NCBI GenBank assembly: GCA_024398075.1
Contig: JAKSJM010000031.1
Coordinates: forward strand, 1-33,545
Source: Bacteroidales bacterium
Lineage (GTDB): Bacteria; Bacteroidota; Bacteroidia; Bacteroidales; UBA932
Direction: 5' to 3'
Length of the DNA stretch: 33,545 bases
The position numbers were made by a program, and so were the translations under genes. The notes beneath the pieces are model-generated. The model had not been told where the DNA came from, ran no database searches, and was given only the letters and a program-made list of their open reading frames with translations. This document shows, in pieces, positions 9,210 to 17,598 of this stretch. Within the stretch, counting starts at the first letter, position 1. Every line of letters begins with the position of its first letter.

Positions 9210-9247
9210 ATGTTTAGCAAAGATGGTCAAATTCTTTGAAAAAAGCA

Positions 9248-9277
9248 TTGGGTAAGACCCAAATATTATTATATTTG
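9248..9277 (+). promoter_or_regulatory. Strong-looking promoter firing toward the arg operon leader
   Basis: TATATTTG at 9270-9277 is a full match to the TAnnTTTG -7 box, and a TTG at 9248-9250 lies 19 bases upstream, within the usual Bacteroidota spacing. The predicted start is near 9284, about 190 bases before the first arg-operon ATG, so it would produce a long leader or a separate small RNA. Confidence 0.5.
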
Positions 9278-9283
9278 CATCAC

Positions 9284-9424
9284 TATGAATACGAGATATA
9301 GCATATCTAGCTCCCAAGTCCGAATCTAGGAGGCCTTTAGTCCTCCCAAAATCCGGAAATTCTTCGTATTTTACCCCCTTTAGAAAATATTAGAGTTTCA
9401 CCCAGATAATTGCAATTGACAATC
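9284..9424 (+). other. Intergenic leader with small alternative hairpins
   Basis: The gap between the HAD gene and the arg operon (9210-9470) holds no open frame I can support. Downstream of the 9270 promoter are an AGATAT/ATATCT hairpin (9294-9308) and a GGAGG/CCTCC hairpin (9329-9333 with 9342-9346). The GGAG at 9329 could instead pair with CTCC at 9311-9314, so two of the pairings exclude each other. This could be an attenuator-type leader or a short RNA. The stems are only 4-6 bp, so the case is weak. Confidence 0.3.
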
Positions 9425-9432
9425 TAGGTTTG
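9425..9432 (+). promoter_or_regulatory. Candidate proximal promoter of the arg operon
   Basis: TAGGTTTG matches TAnnTTTG and would place the start near 9439, giving a leader of about 30 bases before the ATG at 9471. No properly spaced -33 box is present. Just upstream, ATTGCAAT (9409-9416) and the nearby ATTGACAAT could form an operator for a regulator; this is speculative. Confidence 0.45.
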
Positions 9433-9470
9433 TCTTGCCGTTAGGGTGTTTATGTACCATAGTTAAGTCA

Positions 9471-10127
9471 ATGGAAGTTAACGTAATGGTGGCGCAGCAG
9501 TGCCACAAGAAGTTCGCAGAAGCCATCTGCGAGGAGATTTACATCTCATCTCAGGAGCGTAAGACAGGTATAGCCAAGCGTACTCCTGAGTACATCTGCG
9601 AAAAGATCGACGCAGGTAAGGCTGTGATAGCCATCACCGATGAAAACGAGTTCGCCGGATTCTCATACATTGAGTCCTGGGGCGGCAAGAGCTTTGTGGC
9701 AAACTCAGGTCTCATCGTCGCACACAAGTATAGAGGAATGGGAATAGCCAGACGCATCAAGGAGCAGACATTCATCCTTTCGAGAACTCTTTTCCCTGAC
9801 GCAAAGATTTTCTCCATCACCACAGGAGCTGCAGTGATGAAGATGAACTACGAGTTTGGATTCAGGCCAGTTCCCTACACAGAGTTGACTGACGATCCTG
9901 AGTTCTGGAAGGGTTGTGAGGGTTGTAGACATTTCGACATCCTCAAGTCGCACGAATACAAGATGTGCATCTGTACAGGCTTGCTCTTCGACCCTAAGGA
10001 GCATCTCGAGATCAAGCATCCAGGTGAAGTAGAGAAGAAAGACACCCAGGCAGCGAGCCTCGCTGCCGCAGCACAGCAGCTTGCTGAAGCTGCAAAAGTA
10101 TTGGCAGCAGCCGCTAACAAAGAATAA
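9471..10127 (+). CDS. GNAT acyltransferase, probable N-acylglutamate synthase of the arg operon
   Basis: This 218-aa GNAT protein has the acyl-CoA-binding signature YRGMGIA around residues 87-93. In Bacteroidota a GNAT enzyme heads the arginine operon and is thought to acylate glutamate, replacing classical ArgA; here it lies 15 bases before argG. The acyl donor is probably succinyl-CoA given the SOTCase downstream, but acetyl-CoA is not excluded. Four cysteines (149, 152, 166, 168) form a CxxC...CxC arrangement that could bind zinc. The last 25 or so residues are an Ala-rich helix-like tail. The open frame starts earlier at a TTG (9435), but that stretch overlaps the promoter. The ATG at 9471 is the better start, and ATG 9486 is an alternative. 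Confidence 0.75.
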   Translation: MEVNVMVAQQCHKKFAEAICEEIYISSQERKTGIAKRTPEYICEKIDAGKAVIAITDENEFAGFSYIESWGGKSFVANSGLIVAHKYRGMGIARRIKEQTFILSRTLFPDAKIFSITTGAAVMKMNYEFGFRPVPYTELTDDPEFWKGCEGCRHFDILKSHEYKMCICTGLLFDPKEHLEIKHPGEVEKKDTQAASLAAAAQQLAEAAKVLAAAANKE

Positions 10128-10142
10128 AAAACAGAAAGAAAT

Positions 10143-11345
10143 ATGGCAAAGAAGAAAGTAGTTGTCGCATTCAGCGGCGGTCTCGATACATCGTACAATG
10201 TGATGTATCTCACAAAGGAAATGGGTTATGAGGTTTACGCAGCATGCGCAAACACAGGTGGCTTCAGCGAGGAGCAGCTCAAGGCAAACGAAGAGAACGC
10301 ATACAAGCTCGGCGCAGTGAAGTACGTAACTCTCGATGTTACCCAGGAGTACTACGAGAAGAGCCTCAAGTACATGGTATTCGGTAATGTACTCAGAAAT
10401 GGAACCTACCCTATCTCAGTATCTTCAGAGCGTATTTTCCAGGGAATGGCCATCGCTCGCTACGCAAAGGAGATCGGCGCAGACGCTATCGCACATGGTT
10501 CTACCGGCGCCGGTAACGACCAGGTCCGCTTCGACATGACCTTCCTCGTTCTCTGCCCTAAGATGGAGATCATCACACTCACCAGAGACAAGAACCTCAG
10601 CCGTAAGGAAGAGGTGGATTACCTGAATGCGAATGGTTATTTCGCAGATTTCACCAAGCTCAAGTACTCTTATAATGTAGGAATCTGGGGTACATCGATC
10701 TGTGGAGGAGAAATCCTTGACTCAAAGCAGGGTCTCCCTGAAACAGCATACCTCAAGCAGGTAACCAAGTCCGGAAGCGAAATCCTCAGCCTTACTTTCA
10801 CCAAGGGAGAACTCACTGCAGTGAATGGAGTGGAGTACAGCGACAAGATCAAGGCCATCCAGGAAGTCGAGCGCATTGGATCAGCATACGGCATCGGTCG
10901 CGACATGCACGTTGGTGACACCATCATCGGCATCAAGGGCCGCGTAGGTTTCGAGGCCGCAGCGCCTATGCTCATCATCGCTGCCCATAAGTTCCTCGAG
11001 AAGTTTACCCTCTCGAAGTGGCAGCAGTACTGGAAGGAGCAGGTAGCGAACTGGTACGGAATGTTCCTCCACGAAAGCCAGTATCTCGAGCCAGTGATGC
11101 CGGATATCGAGGCTATGCTCACCAGCAGCCAGCGTAATGTCAATGGTACCGTCACTCTCGAGCTTCGCCCTCTCAGCTTCTCGACAGTAGGTGTGGATTC
11201 TCCTGACGATCTCGTCAAGAACAAGCTCGGTGAGTATGGCGAGGGTGCAAAGGGTTGGACCTCAGAAGAGGCAAAGGGCTTCATCAAGGTCACCTCTACC
11301 CCACTGCGCGCTTACTATCTTGCACATCCAGACGAGGAGAGATAG
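10143..11345 (+). CDS. argG: Argininosuccinate synthase
   Basis: The enzyme joins citrulline and aspartate using ATP to give argininosuccinate, the penultimate step of arginine synthesis. The ATP pyrophosphatase loop AFSGGLDTS is at residues 9-17. Further family blocks include HGSTGAGNDQVRFD near residue 118, carrying the nucleotide and substrate contacts. At 400 aa it is of normal length. The ATG at 10143 places the P-loop at the usual distance from the start. It is the second gene of the operon, with argC following after three bases. Confidence 0.96.
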   Translation: MAKKKVVVAFSGGLDTSYNVMYLTKEMGYEVYAACANTGGFSEEQLKANEENAYKLGAVKYVTLDVTQEYYEKSLKYMVFGNVLRNGTYPISVSSERIFQGMAIARYAKEIGADAIAHGSTGAGNDQVRFDMTFLVLCPKMEIITLTRDKNLSRKEEVDYLNANGYFADFTKLKYSYNVGIWGTSICGGEILDSKQGLPETAYLKQVTKSGSEILSLTFTKGELTAVNGVEYSDKIKAIQEVERIGSAYGIGRDMHVGDTIIGIKGRVGFEAAAPMLIIAAHKFLEKFTLSKWQQYWKEQVANWYGMFLHESQYLEPVMPDIEAMLTSSQRNVNGTVTLELRPLSFSTVGVDSPDDLVKNKLGEYGEGAKGWTSEEAKGFIKVTSTPLRAYYLAHPDEER

Positions 11346-11348
11346 AGT

Positions 11349-12341
11349 ATGGTGAAGGTAGGTATACTTGGAGCCGCAGGCTACACAGGAGGAGAACTCA
11401 TCCGCTTGCTTCTGAATCATCCTGATGCAGAAATAGTGTTCGCAAACAGCGAGTCAAACGCAGGAAACCTTGTTTCTGACGTTCATGAGGGACTCATCGG
11501 CGAGACCGACATGAGATTCAGTGCAGACATGCCTTTTGAGAAGGTGGACGTAGTGTACTTCTGCTTTGGGCATGGAAAAAGCGAAGCATTCCTCAAGGAG
11601 CATAGCATCCCTGAGAATGTCAAGATCATTGACCTGGCACAGGATTTCCGCATCGCAGCGCCTACGCATGACTATGTATATGGACTTCCAGAGACTCACA
11701 AGGAAGCCATAAAGTCGTGCATGCACCTTGCCAACCCAGGATGTTTTGCTACATGTATCCAGATCGGCTTACTCCCATTGGCGAAGGCAGGACTTCTCAC
11801 AAACGACGTGGCAGTGAACGCCATCACCGGCAGTACAGGCGCAGGCCAGAAGCCAGGCGCCACCACTCACTTCAGCTGGCGTGCCGACAACATGAGCGTA
11901 TACAAGGTATTTACCCACCAGCATCTCCATGAGATCAAGCAGTCGATAAAGGAGCTCCAGGGCTCGCTCGACGCATCAATAGACTTCATTCCATATAGAG
12001 GAGGCTTCACCAGAGGAATCTTCTGTACAAGCGTCGTCAAGTTTGACGGCGATGAAGGTTCTTCACAGAATCCGACAGCAGAGCAGCTATCTCAGCTCTA
12101 CAAGGACTTCTACGCAGATGCTGCTTTCACCCACTATGTGGATAAGGACATAGACCTCAAACAGGTCGTTAACACAAACAAAGGCCTCGTGCACGTGGAG
12201 AAATTCGGTTCAAAGGCCGTCATCACCAGCTGCATTGACAACCTCCTCAAGGGAGCTGTCGGACAGGCCGTTCAAAACATGAACTTGATGTTCGGTCTCC
12301 CGGAGACTGCCGGACTCAAGCTCAAACCATCAGCATTTTAG
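11349..12341 (+). CDS. argC: N-acyl-gamma-glutamyl-phosphate reductase
   Basis: The 330-aa product has the NADP-binding motif GAAGYTGGE at 8-16 and the catalytic cysteine in NPGCFAT (Cys132). Its C-terminal active-site histidine lies in the HQHLHEI segment. It reduces N-acylglutamyl phosphate to the semialdehyde, the third step of the pathway. In this phylum the acyl group is probably succinyl. The length and motif set indicate an intact gene. It is three bases from both neighbours, so translation is likely coupled. Confidence 0.95.
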   Translation: MVKVGILGAAGYTGGELIRLLLNHPDAEIVFANSESNAGNLVSDVHEGLIGETDMRFSADMPFEKVDVVYFCFGHGKSEAFLKEHSIPENVKIIDLAQDFRIAAPTHDYVYGLPETHKEAIKSCMHLANPGCFATCIQIGLLPLAKAGLLTNDVAVNAITGSTGAGQKPGATTHFSWRADNMSVYKVFTHQHLHEIKQSIKELQGSLDASIDFIPYRGGFTRGIFCTSVVKFDGDEGSSQNPTAEQLSQLYKDFYADAAFTHYVDKDIDLKQVVNTNKGLVHVEKFGSKAVITSCIDNLLKGAVGQAVQNMNLMFGLPETAGLKLKPSAF

Positions 12342-12344
12342 ATT

Positions 12345-13466
12345 ATGAATCTCTTTGACGTATATTCACTTTTCGATGTCACTCCCGTAAAGGCACAGGG
12401 CTGCAAGGTTTGGGATGACAAGGGCCAGGAGTACCTTGACCTCTACGGCGGCCACGCCGTGATCTCAGTAGGTCATTCACACCCTGACTACGTTAAGGCT
12501 CTTACCGACCAGCTCGGAAAGATAGGCTTCTACTCAAACAGCGTCATCAACCCTCTCCAGGAGGAGCTTGCAAGTAAGCTCGGAAAGGCCTGTGGATACG
12601 AAGACTACACTCTGTTCCTCGACAATTCAGGAGCGGAGTCGAACGAAAATGCAGCGAAGCTCGCATCCTTCCACACAGGAAAGGACAGAATCATTGCCTT
12701 CCACAAGAGCTTCCACGGCCGCACATCCGGCGCCGTGGCACTCACCGACAACCCAAACATCGTATCTCCGTTCAACTCACACCACAAGGTTACCTTCTGC
12801 GACCTCAATGATGCCGAAGGAGTGGAGAAGGAGCTCAAGAAAGGCGACGTCGCTGGTGTCATCATCGAGGGCATCCAGGGATGTGGCGGAATCAACCTCC
12901 CTACCACCGAGTTCATGCAGGCTCTTGAGTCACTCTGCCACAAATACGGCTGCGTACTCATCCTCGATGAGGTGCAGAGTGGATATGGCCGCACCGGCAA
13001 GTTCTTCGCACACCAGTGGGCTGGCGTTAAGCCTGGTATCATCACCATGGGCAAGGGTATTGCAAACGGTTTCCCTTGCGGAGGCATTCTCATCTCTCCT
13101 GAATTCAAGGCGGTAAAGGGTATGCTCGGTACCACTTTTGGAGGAAACTACCTCGCCATGGCGGCTGCACTTTCAGTTCTTGACATCATGGAAAAGGAAG
13201 ACCTTGTAGAGAACGCTCGCAAGGTAGGTGAATACATCAAGAACAACATCCCAGCTTCCCCAAAGATCAAGGAAGTGAGAGGCCGTGGCCTCATGCTTGG
13301 CATCGAGTTCAATGAAGAAGTGGCACCTATCAGAAAGGCTCTGCTGTTCGACAAGCACATCTTCACCGGAGTGGCTGGTAAGAACATGGTTCGTCTCCTC
13401 GCTCCACTTTGCCTTACCATGGAGCAGGCGGAGGTATTCATTAATGCATTAAAGGAGGTATTGTAA
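12345..13466 (+). CDS. argD: N-acylornithine aminotransferase
   Basis: This is a class III PLP-dependent aminotransferase of 373 aa. The PLP-binding lysine is Lys237 in TMGKGIANG, and the aspartate that contacts the cofactor is Asp208 in LDEVQSG. It converts N-acylglutamate semialdehyde to N-acylornithine with glutamate as amino donor. Its place between argC and argF' supports the acylornithine assignment over GABA or ornithine aminotransferase. The last base of its TAA stop is the first base of the argF' ATG. Confidence 0.93.
   Translation: MNLFDVYSLFDVTPVKAQGCKVWDDKGQEYLDLYGGHAVISVGHSHPDYVKALTDQLGKIGFYSNSVINPLQEELASKLGKACGYEDYTLFLDNSGAESNENAAKLASFHTGKDRIIAFHKSFHGRTSGAVALTDNPNIVSPFNSHHKVTFCDLNDAEGVEKELKKGDVAGVIIEGIQGCGGINLPTTEFMQALESLCHKYGCVLILDEVQSGYGRTGKFFAHQWAGVKPGIITMGKGIANGFPCGGILISPEFKAVKGMLGTTFGGNYLAMAAALSVLDIMEKEDLVENARKVGEYIKNNIPASPKIKEVRGRGLMLGIEFNEEVAPIRKALLFDKHIFTGVAGKNMVRLLAPLCLTMEQAEVFINALKEVL
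13451..13458 (+). promoter_or_regulatory. Shine-Dalgarno-like site before argF'
   Basis: AAAGGAGG sits seven bases before the argF' ATG at 13466, inside the last codons of argD. Such a sequence is rare in front of genes in this phylum. It also encodes ordinary argD residues, so it may be partly coincidental. Confidence 0.4.
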
Positions 13467-14434
13467 TGAAATCATTCTTTCACGTATCAGATATAGGCGA
13501 CCTTAATGCTGCTCTTGCAGAGGCAATGCAGGTCAAGGCGACGCCATTTGCATGGAAGCATCTTGGTGAGAACAAGACCATAATGCTCGTGTTCTTCAAC
13601 AGCAGTCTGCGTACTCGCCTCAGCAGCCAGAAGGCCGCGCTTAACCTCGGTATGAACCCTATTGTCCTGAACATTGGCCAGGACAGCTGGAAGCTTGAGA
13701 CCGAGATGGGCGTTGTGATGGATGGCGACAAGTCTGAGCACCTTCGCGAGGCCATCCCTGTGATGGCCAGCTACTGCGACATCATTGGCGTACGCTCATT
13801 CGCTGGCCTCAAGGACCGCGAGTATGACTACGCAGAGACGGTGCTCCAGCAGTTCATAGAGTTCAGCGGCAAGCCCGTCATCAGCTTGGAGTCTGCCACT
13901 GTGCATCCTTGTCAGGCATTCGCTGACCTCATCACCATCGAGGAGCATAAGAAAGTGAAGCGACCAAAGGTCGTACTCACATGGGCACCTCACCCTAAGG
14001 CACTTCCTCAGGCAGTACCAAACTCATTCGCAGAGTGGATGAACGCCGCAGATGTGGACTTCGTCATCACTCACCCTCACGGATACGAGCTTGACCCTCA
14101 ATTCGTAGGCGACGCCGTAGTGGAGTATGACCAGATGAAGGCCCTCGAAGGCGCAGATTTCGTATACGCGAAGAACTGGAGCTGCCCAGGCGTCACAGAC
14201 CCATCTCAGTACGGAGAGATACTCTCCAAGGATATGGGTTGGACAGTTGATGCCGCTCACATGGCTGTGACAAACAACGCATTCTTCATGCATTGCCTCC
14301 CTGTTCGCCGAAACATGATCGTCTCTGACGAAGTCATTGACGCACCTACCAGCCTCGTCATCCCAGAGGCTGCGAACAGAGTGGTTTCTGCACAGGTGGT
14401 GATGAAGAGAATGCTTGAAAATCTCCAGAAGTAG
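13466..14434 (+). CDS. argF': N-succinylornithine carbamoyltransferase (SOTCase-type)
   Basis: This 322-aa transcarbamylase belongs to the acyl-ornithine branch, not the ornithine carbamoyltransferase branch. It shows the carbamoyl-phosphate loop FFNSSLRTR, Trp75 in the SWKLE segment, WAPHPKALPQAVPNSFAEW and HCLPVRRNMIV. It makes N-acylcitrulline from N-acylornithine. Residue 90, in MDGDKS, is the position reported to decide between acetyl (Glu) and succinyl (Pro in Bacteroides fragilis, as I recall) substrates; here it is Ser, which argues against the acetyl form. HPCQ replaces the HPLQ I recall from B. fragilis. It overlaps argD by one base. Confidence 0.9.
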   Translation: MKSFFHVSDIGDLNAALAEAMQVKATPFAWKHLGENKTIMLVFFNSSLRTRLSSQKAALNLGMNPIVLNIGQDSWKLETEMGVVMDGDKSEHLREAIPVMASYCDIIGVRSFAGLKDREYDYAETVLQQFIEFSGKPVISLESATVHPCQAFADLITIEEHKKVKRPKVVLTWAPHPKALPQAVPNSFAEWMNAADVDFVITHPHGYELDPQFVGDAVVEYDQMKALEGADFVYAKNWSCPGVTDPSQYGEILSKDMGWTVDAAHMAVTNNAFFMHCLPVRRNMIVSDEVIDAPTSLVIPEAANRVVSAQVVMKRMLENLQK

Positions 14435-14436
14435 GC

Positions 14437-15213
14437 ATGAAAGTAGTCAAGATAGGAGGAAATGTCGTTGACAATGAGCCAATGCTCAGGCAGTTCTGTC
14501 ACGATTTCGCCGCGCTTGAAGGGCCAAAGGTCCTAGTGCACGGCGGAGGTGTGATGGCTAGCGGTATCCAGGAAGCTCTGGGCCAGAAACCCATCAAGAT
14601 AGAGGGAAGGCGCGTCACTGACGAGGAGACCCTGAAGGTGGTGACCATGGTCTATGCAGGCTGGTGCGGCAAGCACATTGCCGCCCTTCTCCAGAAGGAA
14701 GGATGCAACGCCATAAGCCTTGCCGGCTGCGATGCCAGCGTGATCAAGGCGAGCAAGAGAGCTCCTCGCACACTGTCAGATGGAGTGACCGTTGTGGACT
14801 ATGGTTTCGTAGGTGACGTAAAAGCCTCATCGGTCAATGTAGAGATGGTGGAAGGACTGCTGAAACTTGGCATTGTACCTGTGTTCTGTGCAATAAACCA
14901 TGACGGAGAAGGTAATCTACTGAACACAAATGCAGATACCATCGCCTCATCAGTTGCAGCCGCGCTTGGCGCAGAGCTCATCTATTGCTTCGAGAAGAAG
15001 GGCGTCCTAATGGACAAGGATGACGACTCCAGTGTCATCAAGAGCATCACGCCGGCGGACTTCGAGAAGCTGAGCGCAGACGGTATCATCGCCGATGGCA
15101 TGCTGCCTAAGATAGAGAATTCATTCAAGGCCATCAAGGATGGCGCAAAGAATGTTGTAATCAAGCACGCAGAAGATCTTTTGAACGACTGTGGCACACT
15201 TTTGAGTATATGA
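14437..15213 (+). CDS. argB: N-acylglutamate kinase
   Basis: This 258-aa amino-acid kinase family protein has the N-terminal phosphate-binding VKIGGNV, the HGGG glycine loop near residue 37, and the LNTNADTIA segment near 168 that contacts nucleotide and metal. It phosphorylates N-acylglutamate, the second step of the pathway. No N-terminal helix of the arginine-sensitive type is present, so feedback inhibition by arginine at this enzyme is less likely. It begins two bases after argF' and overlaps the next gene by ATGA. Confidence 0.92.
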   Translation: MKVVKIGGNVVDNEPMLRQFCHDFAALEGPKVLVHGGGVMASGIQEALGQKPIKIEGRRVTDEETLKVVTMVYAGWCGKHIAALLQKEGCNAISLAGCDASVIKASKRAPRTLSDGVTVVDYGFVGDVKASSVNVEMVEGLLKLGIVPVFCAINHDGEGNLLNTNADTIASSVAAALGAELIYCFEKKGVLMDKDDDSSVIKSITPADFEKLSADGIIADGMLPKIENSFKAIKDGAKNVVIKHAEDLLNDCGTLLSI

Positions 15214-16301
15214 TGGTTCCATACCTAGATGACGCCGTAAAGCTGCTTAGGATGATGGTCAAGACGCCATCTCTTTCCTTTGAGGAAGAGAACGTACAGG
15301 CTGTCATCAGCAAACAGCTTGACGAGTGGGGTGTCAAGCACCAGCTGTTTAAGCGAAACATAGTAGCTATCGCTCCGAATTACGACCCGAGAAAGAAAAC
15401 CCTAGCGCTTGATGCTCACATAGATACAGTACCGGCAAACTCAGGATATACCCGCGACCCACTGAACCCAGGAGATGAAGAAGATATCATCTGGGGACTA
15501 GGGTCCAATGATGACGGAGGAAGCGTGGTGTCTATGACATCCGCTTTTCGTCATTTATGTGGCAGGCAGCTTCCGGTGAATCTGATGCTAGTCCTCAGCT
15601 GTGAAGAGGAGCGTTCAGGACCTGATGGAGCGAGATGGCTTTACAGTGGCGAAGGTCCCTTCGGGCATGAGCTGCCTATGCCAGACTTTGTTATCGTCGG
15701 GGAGCCTACAGGAATGAAAGCGGCGACCAGCGAAAGAGGTCTACTGGTACTCGACGGTGAAGCTCATGGAGTCAGCGGACACGCTGCAAGAAACGAAGGT
15801 GTCAACGCCTTGTACATTGCCATGGAGGACATAGAGAAGCTAAGGAACCACGTTTTTTCCAAGGTATCCCCTATCATGGGAAATGTCAAATTGACAGTTA
15901 CGCAGATTCAAGCAGGTACGGCACACAATGTGATACCAGATAGCTGTAAGTTCGTCGTGGACATCAGACCGACAGAACAGTACACAAACGAAGAGATTCT
16001 GTCAGACCTGCAGAAAGAATGCAGCAGCACACTTGTGGCTAGGAACCTGACAAATCGTTCGTCAGCATCAAGTCCTGAATCGGAGCTTTACAAGACTGTC
16101 GAAAGGCTGGGCATAGAGATGTACTCATCTCCGACCACCTCAGACTGGATGCGAATAAGTGCAGACGCATTGAAAATGGGTCCAGGCGAGTCATCACGCT
16201 CGCATAGACCAGACGAGTTCATCAAGAAAGAAGAAATCGCAGACGCGATAAACAAATACATTGAATTTATAGAGAATATATATGGCGACACTGTGGAATA
16301 A
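15210..16301 (+). CDS. argE: M20 metallopeptidase, N-acylcitrulline/ornithine deacylase (ArgE-like)
   Basis: The 363-aa protein shows the M20 metal-site series: His in LDAHIDTVP, Asp in GSNDDGGS, the Glu pair in SCEEERSG and a C-terminal His in SHRPDEF. The lid/dimerisation domain begins near HGVSGHAA. If carbamoylation occurs on the acylated substrate, as the upstream SOTCase implies, this enzyme should release free citrulline from N-succinylcitrulline. Classical ArgE acts on acetylornithine instead, and DapE is a close relative. It shares ATGA with argB and overlaps argH by 20 bases. A second ATG follows directly after the first. Confidence 0.87.
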   Translation: MMVPYLDDAVKLLRMMVKTPSLSFEEENVQAVISKQLDEWGVKHQLFKRNIVAIAPNYDPRKKTLALDAHIDTVPANSGYTRDPLNPGDEEDIIWGLGSNDDGGSVVSMTSAFRHLCGRQLPVNLMLVLSCEEERSGPDGARWLYSGEGPFGHELPMPDFVIVGEPTGMKAATSERGLLVLDGEAHGVSGHAARNEGVNALYIAMEDIEKLRNHVFSKVSPIMGNVKLTVTQIQAGTAHNVIPDSCKFVVDIRPTEQYTNEEILSDLQKECSSTLVARNLTNRSSASSPESELYKTVERLGIEMYSSPTTSDWMRISADALKMGPGESSRSHRPDEFIKKEEIADAINKYIEFIENIYGDTVE

Positions 16302-17598
16302 AGGCACAAAGGCTACAGACTTGGTAGAGGACTTCACTGTCGGAGACGACAGGATCCTCGATCGCAAGCTTGCGAAGTACGATGTGGAAGGCTCTATGGC
16401 TCACATCAAGATGCTCGAAAGCATTGGACTGCTCAGCGCAGATGAGCTAAAGGCTCTCACCGCTGCGCTGGAGGAAATTCACGACAGCATCCTTAAGGGT
16501 GAGTTCGTGCTTGAAGATGACGTAGAGGACATCCACTCCCAGGTGGAGCTTCTCCTCACCAGAAAGCTCGGAGACATGGGTAAGAAAATCCATTCTGGAC
16601 GCTCAAGGAACGATCAGGTGCTCGTGGATGTGAAACTCTTCCTACGCGATGAGCTGAAGGCAGTCCGCGACGAGGTCATGACCCTCTTCGGCACACTTCA
16701 GGCGCTGAGCGAAAAGCACAAAGAGGTACTTCTTCCTGGTTATACCCATGCTCAGGTAGCGATGCCATCATCATTTGGAATGTGGTTTGGTGCCTATGCA
16801 GAAAGCCTCGTGGACGATATGTTCATGCTTGGCGGAGCGTACAACGTAGTGAACCAGAATCCATTGGGCTCAGCCGCAGGATACGGAAATTCCTTCCCGC
16901 TGGACCGTCAGATGACCACAGAGCTGCTTGGTTTTGCCTATCCTAACTACAACAGTGTAGCAGCGCAGCTCAGTCGTGGAAAGTCAGAGAAGAGCGTAGC
17001 ATCAGCAATTGGTAGTGTAGCACTTACACTTAATAAATTCGCAGCTGACTGCTGTATGTATATGTGTCCAAACTACGGATTCATCCATTTCCCTGATAGC
17101 CTAACCACTGGATCCAGCATCATGCCTCACAAGAAAAACCCAGACGTGTGGGAGATGGTAAGAGGCAAGTGCAACAGAGTGATGTCATGTGAGAATGAGA
17201 TTGCTCTCCTCTGCTCAAACATGCCTCACGGCTATCACCGTGAATACCAGCTTTTGAAGGACATCCTGTTCCCCGCACTTGACCTCATCCACAAGTGCAT
17301 AAACATGACCAACTATATGCTTCAGCACATTGAGGTCAATGAAAACATTCTCGATGCTCCTATCTATGATTACTTATTTACCGTAGAGGAAGTAAACAAG
17401 AGAACGCTTGCCGGCACCCCATTCAGAGACGCATACAAGCAGGTCGGCATAGAGGTGAATGAAGGACGTTTCCAGTACAGCGGAGGCGATGCTAAGGGTC
17501 TCAAAGCATCAGACCTTGGCCACACCCATATCGGTAGCCTTGGAAACCTCTGCAACGACAAGATCAAGGAAAAGATGGAGGTGGCAGCAAGATGGTAG
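16282..17598 (+). CDS. argH: Argininosuccinate lyase
   Basis: This 438-aa member of the fumarase/aspartase superfamily has the signature GSSIMPHKKNPD near residue 276 and the HSGRSRNDQ substrate loop near residue 107. It cleaves argininosuccinate to arginine and fumarate, the last step of the route. The ATG at 16282 overlaps the deacylase gene by 20 bases and gives the usual N-terminal length. It overlaps the thioesterase gene by seven bases. Confidence 0.95.
   Translation: MATLWNKGTKATDLVEDFTVGDDRILDRKLAKYDVEGSMAHIKMLESIGLLSADELKALTAALEEIHDSILKGEFVLEDDVEDIHSQVELLLTRKLGDMGKKIHSGRSRNDQVLVDVKLFLRDELKAVRDEVMTLFGTLQALSEKHKEVLLPGYTHAQVAMPSSFGMWFGAYAESLVDDMFMLGGAYNVVNQNPLGSAAGYGNSFPLDRQMTTELLGFAYPNYNSVAAQLSRGKSEKSVASAIGSVALTLNKFAADCCMYMCPNYGFIHFPDSLTTGSSIMPHKKNPDVWEMVRGKCNRVMSCENEIALLCSNMPHGYHREYQLLKDILFPALDLIHKCINMTNYMLQHIEVNENILDAPIYDYLFTVEEVNKRTLAGTPFRDAYKQVGIEVNEGRFQYSGGDAKGLKASDLGHTHIGSLGNLCNDKIKEKMEVAARW

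Noticed and set aside
10670-11293. 207-aa open frame on the minus strand within argG
   Set aside because: It lies wholly opposite a clearly conserved argG with strong motifs, and its Ser/Pro/Arg-rich sequence is typical of a reverse shadow frame.
12568-13116. 182-aa open frame on the plus strand within argD
   Set aside because: It is a +1 shadow of argD, rich in Ser, Thr and Arg, with no motif and no start signal.
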